Part shown: positions 23,401-34,084 of the stretch, piece by piece
Numbering within the stretch: the stretch's first letter is position 1
How the letters are laid out: every line of letters starts with the position of its first letter
NCBI RefSeq assembly: GCF_000151315.2
Contig: NW_011887302.1
Span: 62,001-126,000 of the forward strand
Origin: Capsaspora owczarzaki ATCC 30864
Lineage: Eukaryota > Opisthokonta > Filasterea
Reading direction: 5' to 3'
DNA length: 64,000 bases
Position numbers and translations under genes: made by a program
The notes under the pieces: generated by a model
Seen by the model: the letters and a program-made list of their open reading frames with translations, nothing else
What the model was told of the DNA's origin: nothing
Databases searched by the model: none

Positions 23401-23489
23401 CTCTCTCCAGGGATGTTTCTCGCGAGCAGCCTGCAAGTGTGCCAGCCTCACCCTTTGAGCAAAATGGCAAGAGTGGTCAAGTTACCTAA
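20451..23489 (+). CDS. Fungal-type TRK potassium transporter
   Basis: Exons 20451-21312 and 21424-23489 encode about 975 residues. The protein belongs to the Trk/Ktr/HKT superfamily and should move K+ across the plasma membrane. All four pore-loop glycines can be read: SVSQAGLISVDLSTL, ISALSNTGFSSF, FVARRAGFNSVDFSQL and EIVSAYGGIGLSLGYP. The last two and the final GKQRGLPYSIDHAVQL closely follow fungal TRK1. A disordered N-terminus precedes the first helix (YKVHLLYIIVMALICATIVW). A large cytosolic insert (about 300 residues, His- and Ser-rich) separates the second and third units, as in fungi. The 111-bp intron has no in-frame stop, so its retention would add 37 residues. An upstream ATG at 20307 is in frame but lies in T-rich, UTR-like sequence. 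Confidence 0.9.
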   Translation: MASSEPTSSPPTLVGGGSERRVNFNHVAISVGAPQKETNPPATAAENAKNPETAAPQGRSDWINDGDDENGQEKTLETAAVRDPRPQRVLTGRRWLTTIPQDDRHNIFLQVPPTGWAGVAQGETSATTADCRCRTASTSIPVPVSSESLPADFYTSTAQYQHAKPVPMTAASRRRATIDTLRVFVPNVIPTSEKNAAKLAAEKHAGSSKWRRFLPDITYYKVHLLYIIVMALICATIVWGIEDISYTNAAYLGFASVSQAGLISVDLSTLHTGSQVTLILTVLFTWTSRFDSASRGTKTCCCLFVCLIFEIISLDAHNRQCCAIVPLTLMPVTIRRYYFAKRLRAAGVSPEDAQHCITEYAALRTITHIVIGFIVVWLVLGFLGLFFYMQFSSTAQQTLDANNDQSAPYFSFFQCISALSNTGFSSFSSNMVALNTQAYPLMWIAVMGLVGDTFYPILLRFIVYCLYRWSKSRVLERFRQWQDRRRKKAHPAAVPERKDSGVDADSMEVPFSEANSNKRQTAGGVPQIIVTSTDGDANEIRPIVTPAASSSAEHAAEGTQRDREDGSSVTAVPPTAATLSQLNRAALTTASMDWWHRTTLIGAPPCPCVCHRADNFNDAAHVLRSCCLAAREYFAPRSSSASTSTSAPSTSLTSTADGIIQRKRQSRYVTQNEQTIPHHDNFLHRHLHNHHHYRKQYRTFMERFTAHHHVVQTSDIYLFLLRQPRRCYTHLFRWPETRWLIFVFVTLNVLQIALFLGLDWNSDALASLDTGEKIYNGIFQSFVARRAGFNSVDFSQLAQSMLVCYIAFMYISSTPVVAVVRQTDRSAASQLPSTELDMSGLPVRTNRGSLKVQTRRLFTQDLALVYLGLVVICIIERDQLEQHTTDFTVFKTVFEIVSAYGGIGLSLGYPGTTASFSSIWRPGSKWVLMLIFLLGKQRGLPYSIDHAVQLTFNFGSRRPWSPSASSAPTSSTAGSGRSSPTNATLSRDVSREQPASVPASPFEQNGKSGQVT

Positions 23490-23496
23490 TGTATTA

Positions 23497-23502
23497 AATA
23501 AA
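23497..23502 (+). terminator. AATAAA polyadenylation signal of the TRK gene
   Basis: A canonical AATAAA lies 8 nt after the TRK stop codon, in the 82-bp gap before the convergent 5-phosphatase stop codon. The two transcripts probably overlap at their 3' ends. Confidence 0.6.
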
Positions 23503-23571
23503 AACGGGGACGGGGGTGGGGCGAACACACAACGGGCTGTCCCTCGCCTTCTGAATGCAGACACAAATTTC

Positions 23572-26500
23572 CTAAACATCAGAATCTCCAGTCACACCCC
23601 CGTTCAAGATGGCCGAGTGTGCGTGAGCAAAGTGCTCGGGAGGCCCAAACTTGACGTGAATGCTGCCATGTAGTTCGCAAGTGCGGGTCGAGAACTGGCG
23701 CAAGGGGATTGTGAACGGCTGTGGGTTGGCGTCGAACGCCTGCTTTAACGAAAGGATACCCTGGTGCTGATGTTCTCGACGCCGATCGGGGTCATCGGAA
23801 ACAATCACCAGCAAATGCTTTCTCAGTAGAAAAGCGGGATCGGTGAGGATGGGCGCGACCGACAACGAGCCACTAAAGGTCCACTGCAGAGGGACTTTCT
23901 TGTCGACGGCAGTGGCAGACGTGGAACGGGCTTCGGCCTCAATCATGTCGCCTGTCACCACCAGCATGGGTTTGAAAAACAGGGACGGCGCAATTTCATC
24001 GAGCTCCATGCCTCCCTCCGGGTTCGCGGTTGGCTCATGATTCTGGGCGAGGGCTGCACGCGAGACAGTCACACGCAGGTCGGTCAACACGATACGACAC
24101 GGCAGTGAGGTGATGAGGGGAGCGAATGGAAGCTGCGCGTGCACCGAGTAAACGCCAAAGACGGGGCGATGGTCGCTTGTTTGGATGCTGGTGTCACTCG
24201 AGTACTGGACTGCAGAAACATGGTGGCCGGGACGGGTCTTCCACAGAATGCGGTCACACCAAGAAGGCACCCGAAGGAGTTTGCTCTCGTACACGTTTTG
24301 ACCGCGATCGAGCTTGAAAGTCGGCGCAAAGTCGATTAGCGCTTCGGTGAAGCCCGAGAACACGCGCTCGGCCTCACACTCTTTGTGCAGCTGGTCGTGC
24401 TCAAACAGCGCATCCCAGTCGCCCTTTTGCGTGAGCTCGAGCACACGATCGCGCGGCAAGTCAATTCGGTAGTTCAAATCGCCCATCCAGAACAGATAGT
24501 CAAACGCGTTGGCGAGGGAAGCTGACGAGTCTGTGAGATGCAGTCCCCTGCAAATCGACGAAACATCGCGGTTTCGCTGTTTGACTTTTTCTTGGTGGGC
24601 GGCCAGATGCGACGCCACAAAGCACATGCTCGAGTTATAGATGGAAAACGAGATGGCGACTCCTCCCTTGTTCCACATGACCTGTCAACAAGTAGTAGTC
24701 GAGAGAAAAAAAAATGAGGGGAGAGGGACAAATAGCGTCGACGTCAAGAGACAATTCCCCAAAATACATGACAAAACATGCCCAGTAAACTCACCCTTGC
24801 AATTCCAGTGGCTTCACGCCCAATCTTGACATCAGTAATAAATTCACGATGCTCGTTTAACGCCATGACGACCAGACGAAGGCCGCCGGTTCCAGGCAAA
24901 TCAAGAAACTCGACAGGACCATGTGTTTTGTCTTCGCCGACAGACTGCAAAGCGCCAGAGACAATGTTGCATTCGGCGACGCGAAAGTACCGCCTACCGA
25001 GCGTTTGCTCGACCAGACTGAAAAAGTGGGCAGCCGAGTTTTTCATGTACACGCACTCCTGCACACCAATGGCAACAATGTCGTGGCCAACCTGGACCCA
25101 AGAGGTGAGTCGCGTCGGAGGCTTTGCATTTCCGACATTCCAGGTCCCGACAAAGACCGAGAGCGGCCGCGTGGGCAGCGCTCTCAAACTGCTCCGGACT
25201 GCCAGAGGAATGTGCTCTTGGCGGCGGAGATAGGCAACGCACTCGTGCGGAGATGACGTTTCGGTCAGCTCTGAGGGTGGTGCCACCAAGCCGTAAAAGT
25301 CGTCCAACGCACGCGCACGCTCAATCGAGATGGCCTGCACCTGCTGCATTCGGCGGTCCAAATCGCGAAGTTGGCTGACGGCAAAGAATGTCTGCGCAGC
25401 AGTATACGAGAGAACCATGCGAATTTCGTTGCGCGCGGCCATGAGGCGATCGACCTCGGCAAGCTGAGGGCCATCGTCCTCGGAAGCGGCTTGTCTTGAG
25501 CGAGTCTTTTTGGGGAGTGCGAGGGCGGCGGCATTCGGCGCCGATGCAGGCACAGCTGCCACACCGGATGCAACAAGATTCGGGTCGGCAGACACGGTGG
25601 GAGCATTCGCGAGCGTGGCAACCGGAACCATCGGAATGACAACCACGCCTGCCTCGACTGGGGCCATTGAGGAGGTGCCGTGGTCAAATGTTTCAGCTGG
25701 AACGACTGGAAGTGCGACAACACCGCCAGGTGCATCACTGGGAAGAAGAGTTTCGGGTGGTGGATTTGCTGCGGTGACTGCAATGCCCGACTTTTGGGGC
25801 TGGAAGGCAGTTTTCGGGATTTTCAAGTTGATTGGCTCTGCCAGCGGGTCAATGTCACTCGACAGTGCCAAAAGCGAGCTGCCGTGTGCCAGATCTTCCA
25901 AGTTGGAAATCACTCGGCGAATGATGGTGGCCATTTTGTAGGCAAGAAATACCACAACAGCTGTCGCCAGGCCGAGCAAGCCAACAGAAACGTACGCGGC
26001 ACGAATCTACAAGCAGCGCACCGGTCAGACTCAAGGGATTGGGTGTGATACGCACCTGCCCCCAGCTTTTGCACCCAATACACACAGCGAGAGACCATTT
26101 CTTCAATTTCGAAAGGCAACCCTGCAAAACTCACAGCGGACTCTTGGACAGCTCCCACAACGTCGCTCTGAGAAACAGTAATGATGACTGTAACCGGCAA
26201 GATGGTCGACCCAATTGAAATGCCAGTGCTCTGAACCGAAGTCCAAGGATCGCCAGTCTCGACAAAGTTGAGAGGGGTGTGGCGCAGAATTCTTTGGCAC
26301 ATCTGGGCAGAGATCGAGGCAATCTGGGAAGAGCATTCGCCATCGCAGTCTTGAGGTGTCGGGTACAGCAAAAAGTACTGCTGTCCACCAAACTCGACGC
26401 ACGCTTGGTCAAAAATCAACCACACGACTTGGGACGGGTAAAACTTGACTTGATTGAGAAAGGAGGAAACGAGGCTCGGCGAGTAGTCCAATGCCATCAC

Positions 26501-28059
26501 CCCGCTAACTTGTGGAGGGTTTGGTGGAGGGGACAGGGGACTGTCCCAGACATACGGGATGGGGAAGGTGAATCGCAGCCGCCCAATGCTGTAGGTATCT
26601 GGCTCTCTGTAAAAGAAGATTCGTAGCGTGTTTGCATTGTAGGTGTCAATGTACCACGGCTCGTCTTGAGCGGCAGACGATGCGTTGGGCTGTAGATAAA
26701 GCTGATTGCCGTCGCAGTTGAGCTTGCGGTTGTTGACAAAGTCCGGAAGCTCGTTCTCCGTCATCATGCACGCCGCATCCGGGCAAGCAGTCGTCCATGC
26801 CGTGGTCACGGCAAACGAAGTGTTGTACGGAATTGGATCGAAGGGCTGGGGGAAGAGCGGTGCGCGAGTGTCTGGGTTGACCGCAACAATCGCTGCGCTA
26901 AAGGTTGAGCCTGTCTGAAGGGCAATGGTAGCGGCGACGGTCGGCGAGGAAGCCGTGATGATCAAAGGGAATAGGTTGGAGTAAATCAAAAAATTGGCAT
27001 TCAAGACGCTCGTGTTGAACATTGCGTCCAGTGCGGGCAGCGTCCAGTTGACAATGCCCGTGCACGGGAATGTGACGGGCCCCAAAGGAGGGTTGACTTT
27101 GCCATAAGATCCAGTCGTCCACATCAAGTAGTGGGCCAGCAGCGTTTGGTAGGCTCCTACAATGAGAATCTCAACCACGTTTCCGACATTCGAGTTGAAC
27201 GACGTCAACGAGGACGTGCCGAGGGACTTTGTTGTATCGCTCAACTGCGACTGCCACAAGACCCACATTGCCATGATTGCCAGCAATTGTTGGACGATGA
27301 GAATGATCTACAAGGGAGGGGGGGGTTGAGCAACGGTGAGAATATGGTGGAGCTTCATTCAGATCAGCATCTTTGGATCAACTCAGCGCAACGCCTCATG
27401 CGCTTCCTTACCGCGAGAATCGTCACGATGGACATGCGGCACTTGCAGCACTTGCGATTGAGGGCAAACTTGTGCGACTTGGTTGCCGGAATGGGTGCGA
27501 TTCTGGCCAAATCTGATCTGCTAATGCGACTCGAGTCGCGCGAGAGCACCGACGGGACGGACTTGGACAGCTCAGACTGCTGCTGCTGCTGTGTGCTCAT
27601 TCTACGACGCAGACTTGCATTGTCAAACGGTTGCTTGAGGTACGGCGGCTCGTCATCGCTGGATGTGCTTGTACGTCCATAGTAGCCATTGGCAGCAGCA
27701 GCAGCAGCAGAGCGACGATGTGCACCGCTTGCCCCGCCATTCATCAGTGCCACTGTGGGCAGCGCAGCAGTCGCGTCGTCATCATTGTCCTCCGATCGTC
27801 GTGCTGGCTGGGTGCTCCTGGGCACCGCGGCTGTCGGAGCGGGTGCAGCAACGTCACCGTGCGCCATGCTGCTGCCCGTGCGCGCGCTCGTGGTCTGACT
27901 CCCGCTGCCACTGCTGCCACTGGCGTCGTCGGAGCTGCTGGAGTCGCTGCTTCCGGTGCTCGGACGCCGGCCGTAAGCATTGGCGATGGACGCGCGTTGA
28001 CTGGCTTCGACATTGCGCTCCGTGGTCGCAGCCGAGTACGAGCCAGAGCGCGACCGCAT
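23572..28059 (-). CDS. Transmembrane receptor-like inositol polyphosphate 5-phosphatase
   Basis: Exons are 28059-27412, 27307-about 26084 (or 26096), 26006-24795 and 24681-23572, giving about 1393-1397 residues. A Ser-rich cytosolic N-terminus (about 1-205) leads to a first transmembrane helix. An ectodomain of about 380 residues follows with several N-glycosylation sequons (NWT, NTS, NAS). A second helix lies at about 635-660, followed by a linker and the catalytic domain. All 5-phosphatase motifs are present: GTWNVGN, VAIGVQE, SHLAAHQ, GDLNYR, PSWCDRILWK and SDHRPVFG. A C2-like segment follows, as in SHIP. The enzyme should remove the 5-phosphate from phosphoinositides at the inner membrane face. 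The ectodomain phrase SGVMALDYSPSLVSSFL resembles double-Cache sensor folds. The exon 2 donor is uncertain because the in-frame options are weak (GTGTAT or GTCTCT). Confidence 0.87.
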
Positions 28060-28513
28060 TGCTCGGTCCGGGAGTGCTCAAAGAGGTTTGAAAAGTGGCT
28101 GATGCTGCTGTTGTGTGAGCCTTTGCGTGGCGTTGGGGATGCTGTAGTTCTAAAGCAAGGAGAGAAAGAACAAAGGGGGACAAGAAGCCGTCTAAATGCG
28201 GAAATTCTGAGAATGTCAAGACTGAGCCGCTGAGACAGTGACCCAATTGAAGCAAATTCATTCAAAGAGGTGATAGGAATATTTGAAAGTTCGAGCCTTG
28301 TCACCAAAACAGTTTTTATACCGAGATTTGCAAGTCTTTCCTACGCGCAAGTTCGAATGGTGCAACCTTTGTTACGATCGTGTACTGTACATTGTTCATT
28401 CAAAAGCAGCAGCAGCATTATTGTCACCATCAAATCGTCGCAAAAAACACCCATTCATGCACAAACGCAAGGATCCAAACGAGCACTTTCGGCGTCGCAA
28501 CACAACTCGTCCC
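28060..28513. other. Short intergenic region between 5-phosphatase and PLAC8 gene
   Basis: These 454 bp separate two tandem - strand genes and probably hold the 5-phosphatase promoter. No open frame with protein features and no clear TATA element is seen. Confidence 0.5.
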
Positions 28514-28918
28514 TCACGCCTTGTCCATGGTCTTGCTGGTGAGATTTCCGTAGCCCAGACCTTGCACCTTGATCTCGCGCGAATCCTGCATGATGGCGCA
28601 CGTGCAGCAGTAGCACAGCGCGAGAAAGTCGCCCACCAGGGAGCCCTTGATGCCATACTTTTGGCGCAAGTCGCCACGCCAAAGCGGGTAGACACAGGGC
28701 AGAATTTGGCAAATGCAACCACTGATGCACATGGCGCCGTCAGTGGTGGTGCAGCCCATTCCCTTGCACGGGCCTGCAATCTTGGCTCCGTCAATATTGA
28801 ACGCGCCTTTGCCCTGTTTGAAAACAATTCCCGGAAAAGATAGAGGCTCATAAATGAGATGCGGATGCAGACCTTCCCATGACATTTCTTTTCAAGAGAA
28901 TGGTACCTCTTTGATCAT
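28514..28918 (-). CDS. Small PLAC8-domain cysteine-rich protein
   Basis: The model has two exons, 28918-28907 and 28813-28514, giving 103 residues starting MIKEGKGAFNIDG. The body carries the PLAC8 signature: clustered cysteines (CISGCICQILPC), then YGIKGSLVGDFLALCYCCTCAIMQDSREI. That last part closely matches the RYGI...C..CC.CA..Q..RE core of PLAC8/onzin and plant cadmium-resistance proteins. Family members are membrane-associated and linked to cell size, metal handling or stress; no specific role can be given here. The reading frame is open upstream of the chosen ATG and encodes a hydrophobic stretch (FAFLVIYAAAAQCL), so an upstream exon with a membrane segment is possible. Length fits animal PLAC8 (about 115). 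Confidence 0.72.
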
Positions 28919-30091
28919 GACGATATTGTTGACGGCGAGGCATTGTGCAGCCGCGGCATAGATGACTAGAAATGCGAATGCGGCAAATTCGAAAATGTGA
29001 GTGTTCAATGCACCGCGCTCTGACAAAGCAGCTTATCAGCAATAACTATTATTTCAAGAGGATGATGTGATGGCGGCAAAAACTGCTTCAACCAAGGTCA
29101 AACCGTGCTTGGTTTATTTGCAAATCCTCAAAGTCAGCTCCCGTTCATGGCGACTCGTCGTTCTCTTTGTGATATTTGGGTGTCACTCAGCAGCAAGGTG
29201 TTGGCTTTCGCCAACCGCTTTGGTCATATTTTTTGCGGCACGTTGACAAAAATGTACCAGTGCGAACTGAAAACCAAAAGCGAAAGGGTGTTATGTGGTT
29301 TGAGCATCCAAGCGACTCGTTGGAAAAGCTGTTCATCCAACCCTTGTGAATGCGCCTAATGCGCCTGGTGTGTGCTATTCAGTGAAAGGGGGTGCATCCA
29401 ACCGAACAATGAACACAAAAAACCAAAATAGAACGAGAAAAGTCCAAAACTCAGACACCAAAACAAAGATGAACGCCGAGTGCAGTGACGACCGTTTTGA
29501 AATTCGCTCGCTGGGTTTTCTTCCTCTCTGACTCAGCCAGCACCAGCTCTTTCAAGGCCAGTGTTTTGCCCATTGTTCACCTATTCAAATTGACGCCACA
29601 ACGAGTCACACGTTCCCAGCGGTCGTTCGTAAACCGTAAGCCGGAGTGTCAAGTGTTTTCGCTCGGTTTTTTGTTTGTTTTTCCTCCTTGAATCAAAACG
29701 CTTCTGTCGCACCACAAGACACACAATCGACCAATACATGGAGAAGGGTAGTTCACTGACAGATGGCCAAGTCGTCAAAGATTGAAAACAAGCCAGTGCT
29801 CCAGTTGTTGGCAGACATTTTTGACAGGTTCTTGTCGTTGGTTGTGATTAGGGGTGTGGAGAGAGCGACGCGCCGGAAAGACTAAGAGAAAAAAACAATA
29901 ACGAGTATCAAAGTCGAAAAATCTCTCTTTGTTGACGAATGAGCGGTGTGCTGGTTTTGGAGTGCGTAAGAAAAAAAAAAAGAAACTGATATTTCACAAC
30001 AAGAACAACAAACACACAAACAAACCACCACAAGACAATAAAAGCACACTTCATCGAGTTTCACGATACCACCAATTTACTTGCCACCAAT
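28919..30091. other. Intergenic region upstream of PLAC8 and downstream of the vWA gene
   Basis: These 1.17 kb hold no supportable gene. The part near 28919-29030 may include an unrecognised upstream PLAC8 exon. The remainder has only short frames without family features. Confidence 0.5.
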
Positions 30092-33000
30092 TTACTTGCC
30101 AGTTGAGCTGCTGGTGGATGCCTTCGAGGCGTCTTCAACCTTCGCCTTGGCGGCCTCCTCGGCCTTGGCCGCTGCCGCTGCCGCCTTGCGGGCGGTGCGG
30201 GCGCTGGCACGCTCTTCCTTGGAAATCTGGGGTGCGCTGGGAGCGGCAGAGGCGGACGCACGGGCAGCATCAAACGCCGAGGCCACCGCCGCGCCAACGA
30301 GCGAGCGGTCGGCGAGCAGTCCGTTTTGGAAGCCCTTGTCGGCAACGAGCTTGGCGACTCGCGCAACCTCGGTGGTAAAGTGGGACGATTGGGCAGCCAT
30401 GATACCAAGGAAACCATCCACCTTGGTCAAATCCGGGCGGTTCAGATCGAGCTTGAACTGCAAGGGGGCAGGGAGGCCGGCATCCATGATTTCCTGGACC
30501 ATGTAGCCGTCCGAGCGCTGACCGAGGAAGGACACAAAGATCAGCTTGGCCGGGTAGACCTCGCGGTAGTACCGACCGTAGAGCTCGGTAAAGTCAAAGC
30601 CCTCAAACGACCAGTTCTCCTCCTCATCCGTGACAATGAGGAACGACTTGACCACAGTCTTGGCCTTGTAGTAGGGGAACAGGGCGGCAGCCGGAGCCGT
30701 CTTGGACGTGGCGAGAATCGAGGTGGCCACGGTGATGACGTCCTTGACGCTGTGCGGCGGGTGGAGCGGCTTCATGCTCACGTCGTTGAAGAAGATGAGC
30801 TCGGCCTCGGTCAGCGTCTTGCACAGGGAGGCGATGATTGTGGCGACGCGGATGGCCGACTGCATGGATGCCGAGGCATCGCCAATGCAGACCACCGGCG
30901 CCTCAAGCGACAGGGTCAGGGCGCGCATTGCCTTGTCGGCAATCTCGAGCAAAGGATCAATGAACGAAAGGCCAGCGTTCGTGATCTTGCACGTGAGAAT
31001 GCGCTCCATGAGCTTGCCCACACCGAGGTTGAGGCGGTCCTCGGGGGCGGCCGCATCCAGCGAGCAGTTGGTGTTGTTGTTCTCAGCGAGGGCGGTGAGC
31101 TTGCGGGCCAAGACAGCCTCCGTCTCGACGCAGTTTGCCTCCTCAAAGAACCACCACAGGAGCGTGTCGATCGGCGTGTACTCGGCGATGCGCGTCTTCA
31201 GTGCCGGCGGCATGGCGGCAAACAGCTTGGGCCAGTCTGCGAGTTGGCGCAGCACAGAGTAGGGAATGTTGTGGCGCTTGAGCAGATCGTTCACATTCTC
31301 CACAGTCACCTCTGCGCAGTCCTTGACAATCGATCCGTCGGGCACGGGGTCGCCGTGGACAAAGCGCATAAACCAAGCCGCTTGCGGCATGTCCGAGTTC
31401 GGGCCAATGTGGCAGAGATCGGCCAGCTCCCTCCAGGGATCCTTCGGGAAGGTCATTGCGTAGTACTCCAGCATGTGCGCGGGAATGGTCTTGATCCACT
31501 CGCGAACGCGGCTGGCGAGGGCACCAGACACGGAGCCGTGGGGCACAGGCTCGGAGCGCAAGTTCTCCATGGCATCCTTGATCACACGAATGCGCTGGCG
31601 GGGGAGGAACTTGAGGTGGGGAGCGGGGGCACTTGCGGGAGTCGGGGCAGCAGCATCCGAGGCAGTGGCATCACGAACAGGTTCGCTGCGAGCACCGCCG
31701 CGACCGCCGCGACCACCACGTCCACCACGACCGCGACCACCACGTCCACCACGGCCGCCACGAGCGCCACCACGTCCACCACGAGCGCCGCCACGGCCAC
31801 CACGGCCACCACGGCCGCCACGGGCGCCACCACGACCGCCACGAGCGGCAGGAGCAGGAGCGGCAGTCTCGGCCGCGGGAGCAGGAGCAGTTGTAGCAGG
31901 AGCAGCTGGAGCTGGCGCAGCTGGAGCATCTGAAGCAGGCGCAGCTGGAGCATTAGCAGCTGGGGCATCAGCAGCTGGAGAAGCTGCAGCTCGAGCAGCT
32001 GCCGCAGCCTCCTTTGCAGCCTTGTTGGCGGCGCGGGCAGCAAGGCTCGACTCCAAGGCGCGCTGTGCCACTTCGTCAAACTTGCGCAGCGTCTTCTCAT
32101 AGGCACGGAGACGACGAGATGTGTCAAGAAGCTGGAGCGCCTTCAGAACCTCGCGCAGGCCCCAGAGTTGCGAATGAGCCAGCAGAAAGTCGGCCAGGAC
32201 AAAGTCATGGCGAGCCCACGCGGCAGCGAGCACGCGCACTCGGGCGCTCTGGCTAATCTCGACACTGTACTTGAGCAAAAGGGTCAGTGCTGCCACGTAC
32301 TCGTTGTATCGCTTGACCTGGGCGTCGTAGTGCGGCACAAAGGCGGCAGCGTCGGTGAAGAGCGCCAAAAAGTCTTGCTGCTTGATCAGCTCGTCGACGC
32401 TGGCCAAAGCCTGGACGAGATCTCCCTTGTTGTTGCGCAGAATGTGCTCCAGAGCCGGCTTCGTGAAGGCACCGTTTGCGGCAATGGCCGTCGGGGTGGA
32501 TGCAGAGTTGGCGGCGGCGGCAGAGGTCGCGGACGACGAACCAGCGGCAGCGGCGGCAGCAGTAGACGGCTTGCGCTTGGCAGCCACATCGAGGACGAGT
32601 CGATCGAGGGTGTCGCGGTCAACTTCCTCGACGGGGAAGGACGGGTGCGTCGATTGCCGGTCGTCGACCGACGCCCGCGCGCGTGCAGCAACCAGCTCGC
32701 GACGCATCTCAGTCCACCTGGCAGCGTTCCCAGCGTGAGTGTCGGCAACGTACGTTTCAAACTTTTCCGTCTCAAAGTTGTAGCCGTATCGCGGCCCGTT
32801 GACGCGGTCTCCAACGACGGAGTTGGCGGGAGCAGCATCGGTGCTCTTCTTCTTGCGGTACTTGCGGCCGATGCGGGAGCCAGAGGTGGACGAGGCAGCC
32901 AGGGTCTCCATGATGCTCGACAGCTCGTTGTTCATGCGCCCAGACTTGGCAACCTCCTCCTTGTACGCCTCGAGTTGCTCGTCCGAGGACTCCTTGAGGC

Positions 33001-34084
33001 AGAACGCAATGAACATGTCCGTGATCAAGTGGAAGCTGGTAAACTGAATGTACTGGCCGCCAGTCATTTCAGAGAGGGGCTTGTAGAAGGCCTCAGCTGT
33101 GGTGTTGTGCAAGGCGCGCACGCCATACACCTTGATTCCCCTGGAGGCCAGCAGCTCGGCCTCCTCGAGCCAGTCCACTCCAAGCGTCGTGTACTCTGGG
33201 CGATGAGGGCAGCCTGAAAGGGAAAGAAACAAACAAACAAAGCGAAACAAACAAACACGGCAAAGACAAAAAAAAAAACAAAGTCAAATCGGGACGATCG
33301 CAAGAACAAAAGAAACTCTCCCGTCCAGACACTCACAGTCTCCGATAATGACGAGCGACTTGGCCGTGTCCTCAGACCAGCTCAGGAGCTGGGCCTTGTA
33401 GAGCGCCCACTCGTAGCACTCGTCGGCATCACCGCCGCCAGTGGCCGAGACGGACTTTGCGAACGCGCAGAGCTCGTCCTTGTTGCGGGACAGGTCCATG
33501 TATCGGACGGCGTACGTTGACTGGTCGTCGCAGTAATCGCCAATGCCCATGATGGAGATCTTGATGTCCTTGATCTCGGCAAAGAGGCGAGTGATGGTCG
33601 CCTCGAGGTTTTGTCGGACTGTGAGCAGGCACGACATCATGCCTTTTTTTGTTTGTAGATGATTCAAACAAGATGCAGGATGATGATGATGATGAGTGTG
33701 CTGAGTTTAACAGTGGATTTTCCACACTTCTGAGACCCAAACGTTCTCAGATTTCTACTTACTGCCAGTTGTGTCGAATGCAAAGCAGATTTCGACCTTG
33801 TTCGTTGTTGGGACGTTGCCAAACTCGGCGTCGCCCTGCTGCTTCATGGACGAGATCAGCGACTGAAGAGAGCCAAACAACCAAAACCAAACAGAAGTGA
33901 AAAAGTGAGTAAAGTTCCATTGAATTGAATTGGAAGGAAAAGAAAAAAAAAAAAACTAAAAAAAAAAAAAAAAACTCTGCACTGTGATCTCTTTGCTGTT
34001 GTTGCTGATGCTGCTGTTCCAACAGCGGCGGCATTTGCAAGTCGCGTTGAGTCGTACCTGCTTCAGTTGTTGTTCGTCAGCCAT
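30092..34084 (-). CDS. Protein with two vWA domains and an RGG tract
   Basis: Exons 34084-34058 (27 nt), 33862-33763, 33642-33337 and 33213-30092 encode about 1184 residues. The first vWA-like domain (about 30-215) has FAFDTTGSMMSC, a DxTxS version of the MIDAS metal site, and GDADECYEWAL. A helical middle region follows. A dense Arg/Gly tract (about 599-652), like the GAR domains of RNA-binding proteins and probable PRMT substrates, sits after a Pro/Ala-rich spacer. Another helical region (about 680-900) precedes a second vWA domain (about 915-1085) with the canonical MIDAS VVCIGDASASMQ and LIVTDEEENWSFEG. The tail is Ala/Lys-rich. An RNA-protein scaffold role is a guess from the RGG tract; the helical-plus-vWA layout recalls Ro60/TROVE proteins, but I cannot confirm that. 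No signal peptide is present, so it should be intracellular. Confidence 0.82.

Noticed and set aside
28353-28366. GTTCGAAT-like element considered as a tRNA T-loop
   Set aside because: No matching acceptor stem, D-loop or anticodon arm could be folded around it; no tRNA was found anywhere by eye.
30326-31933. 535-codon + strand open frame
   Set aside because: Antisense to the vWA/RGG gene; the repeats at its end are the complement of the Arg/Gly codons.
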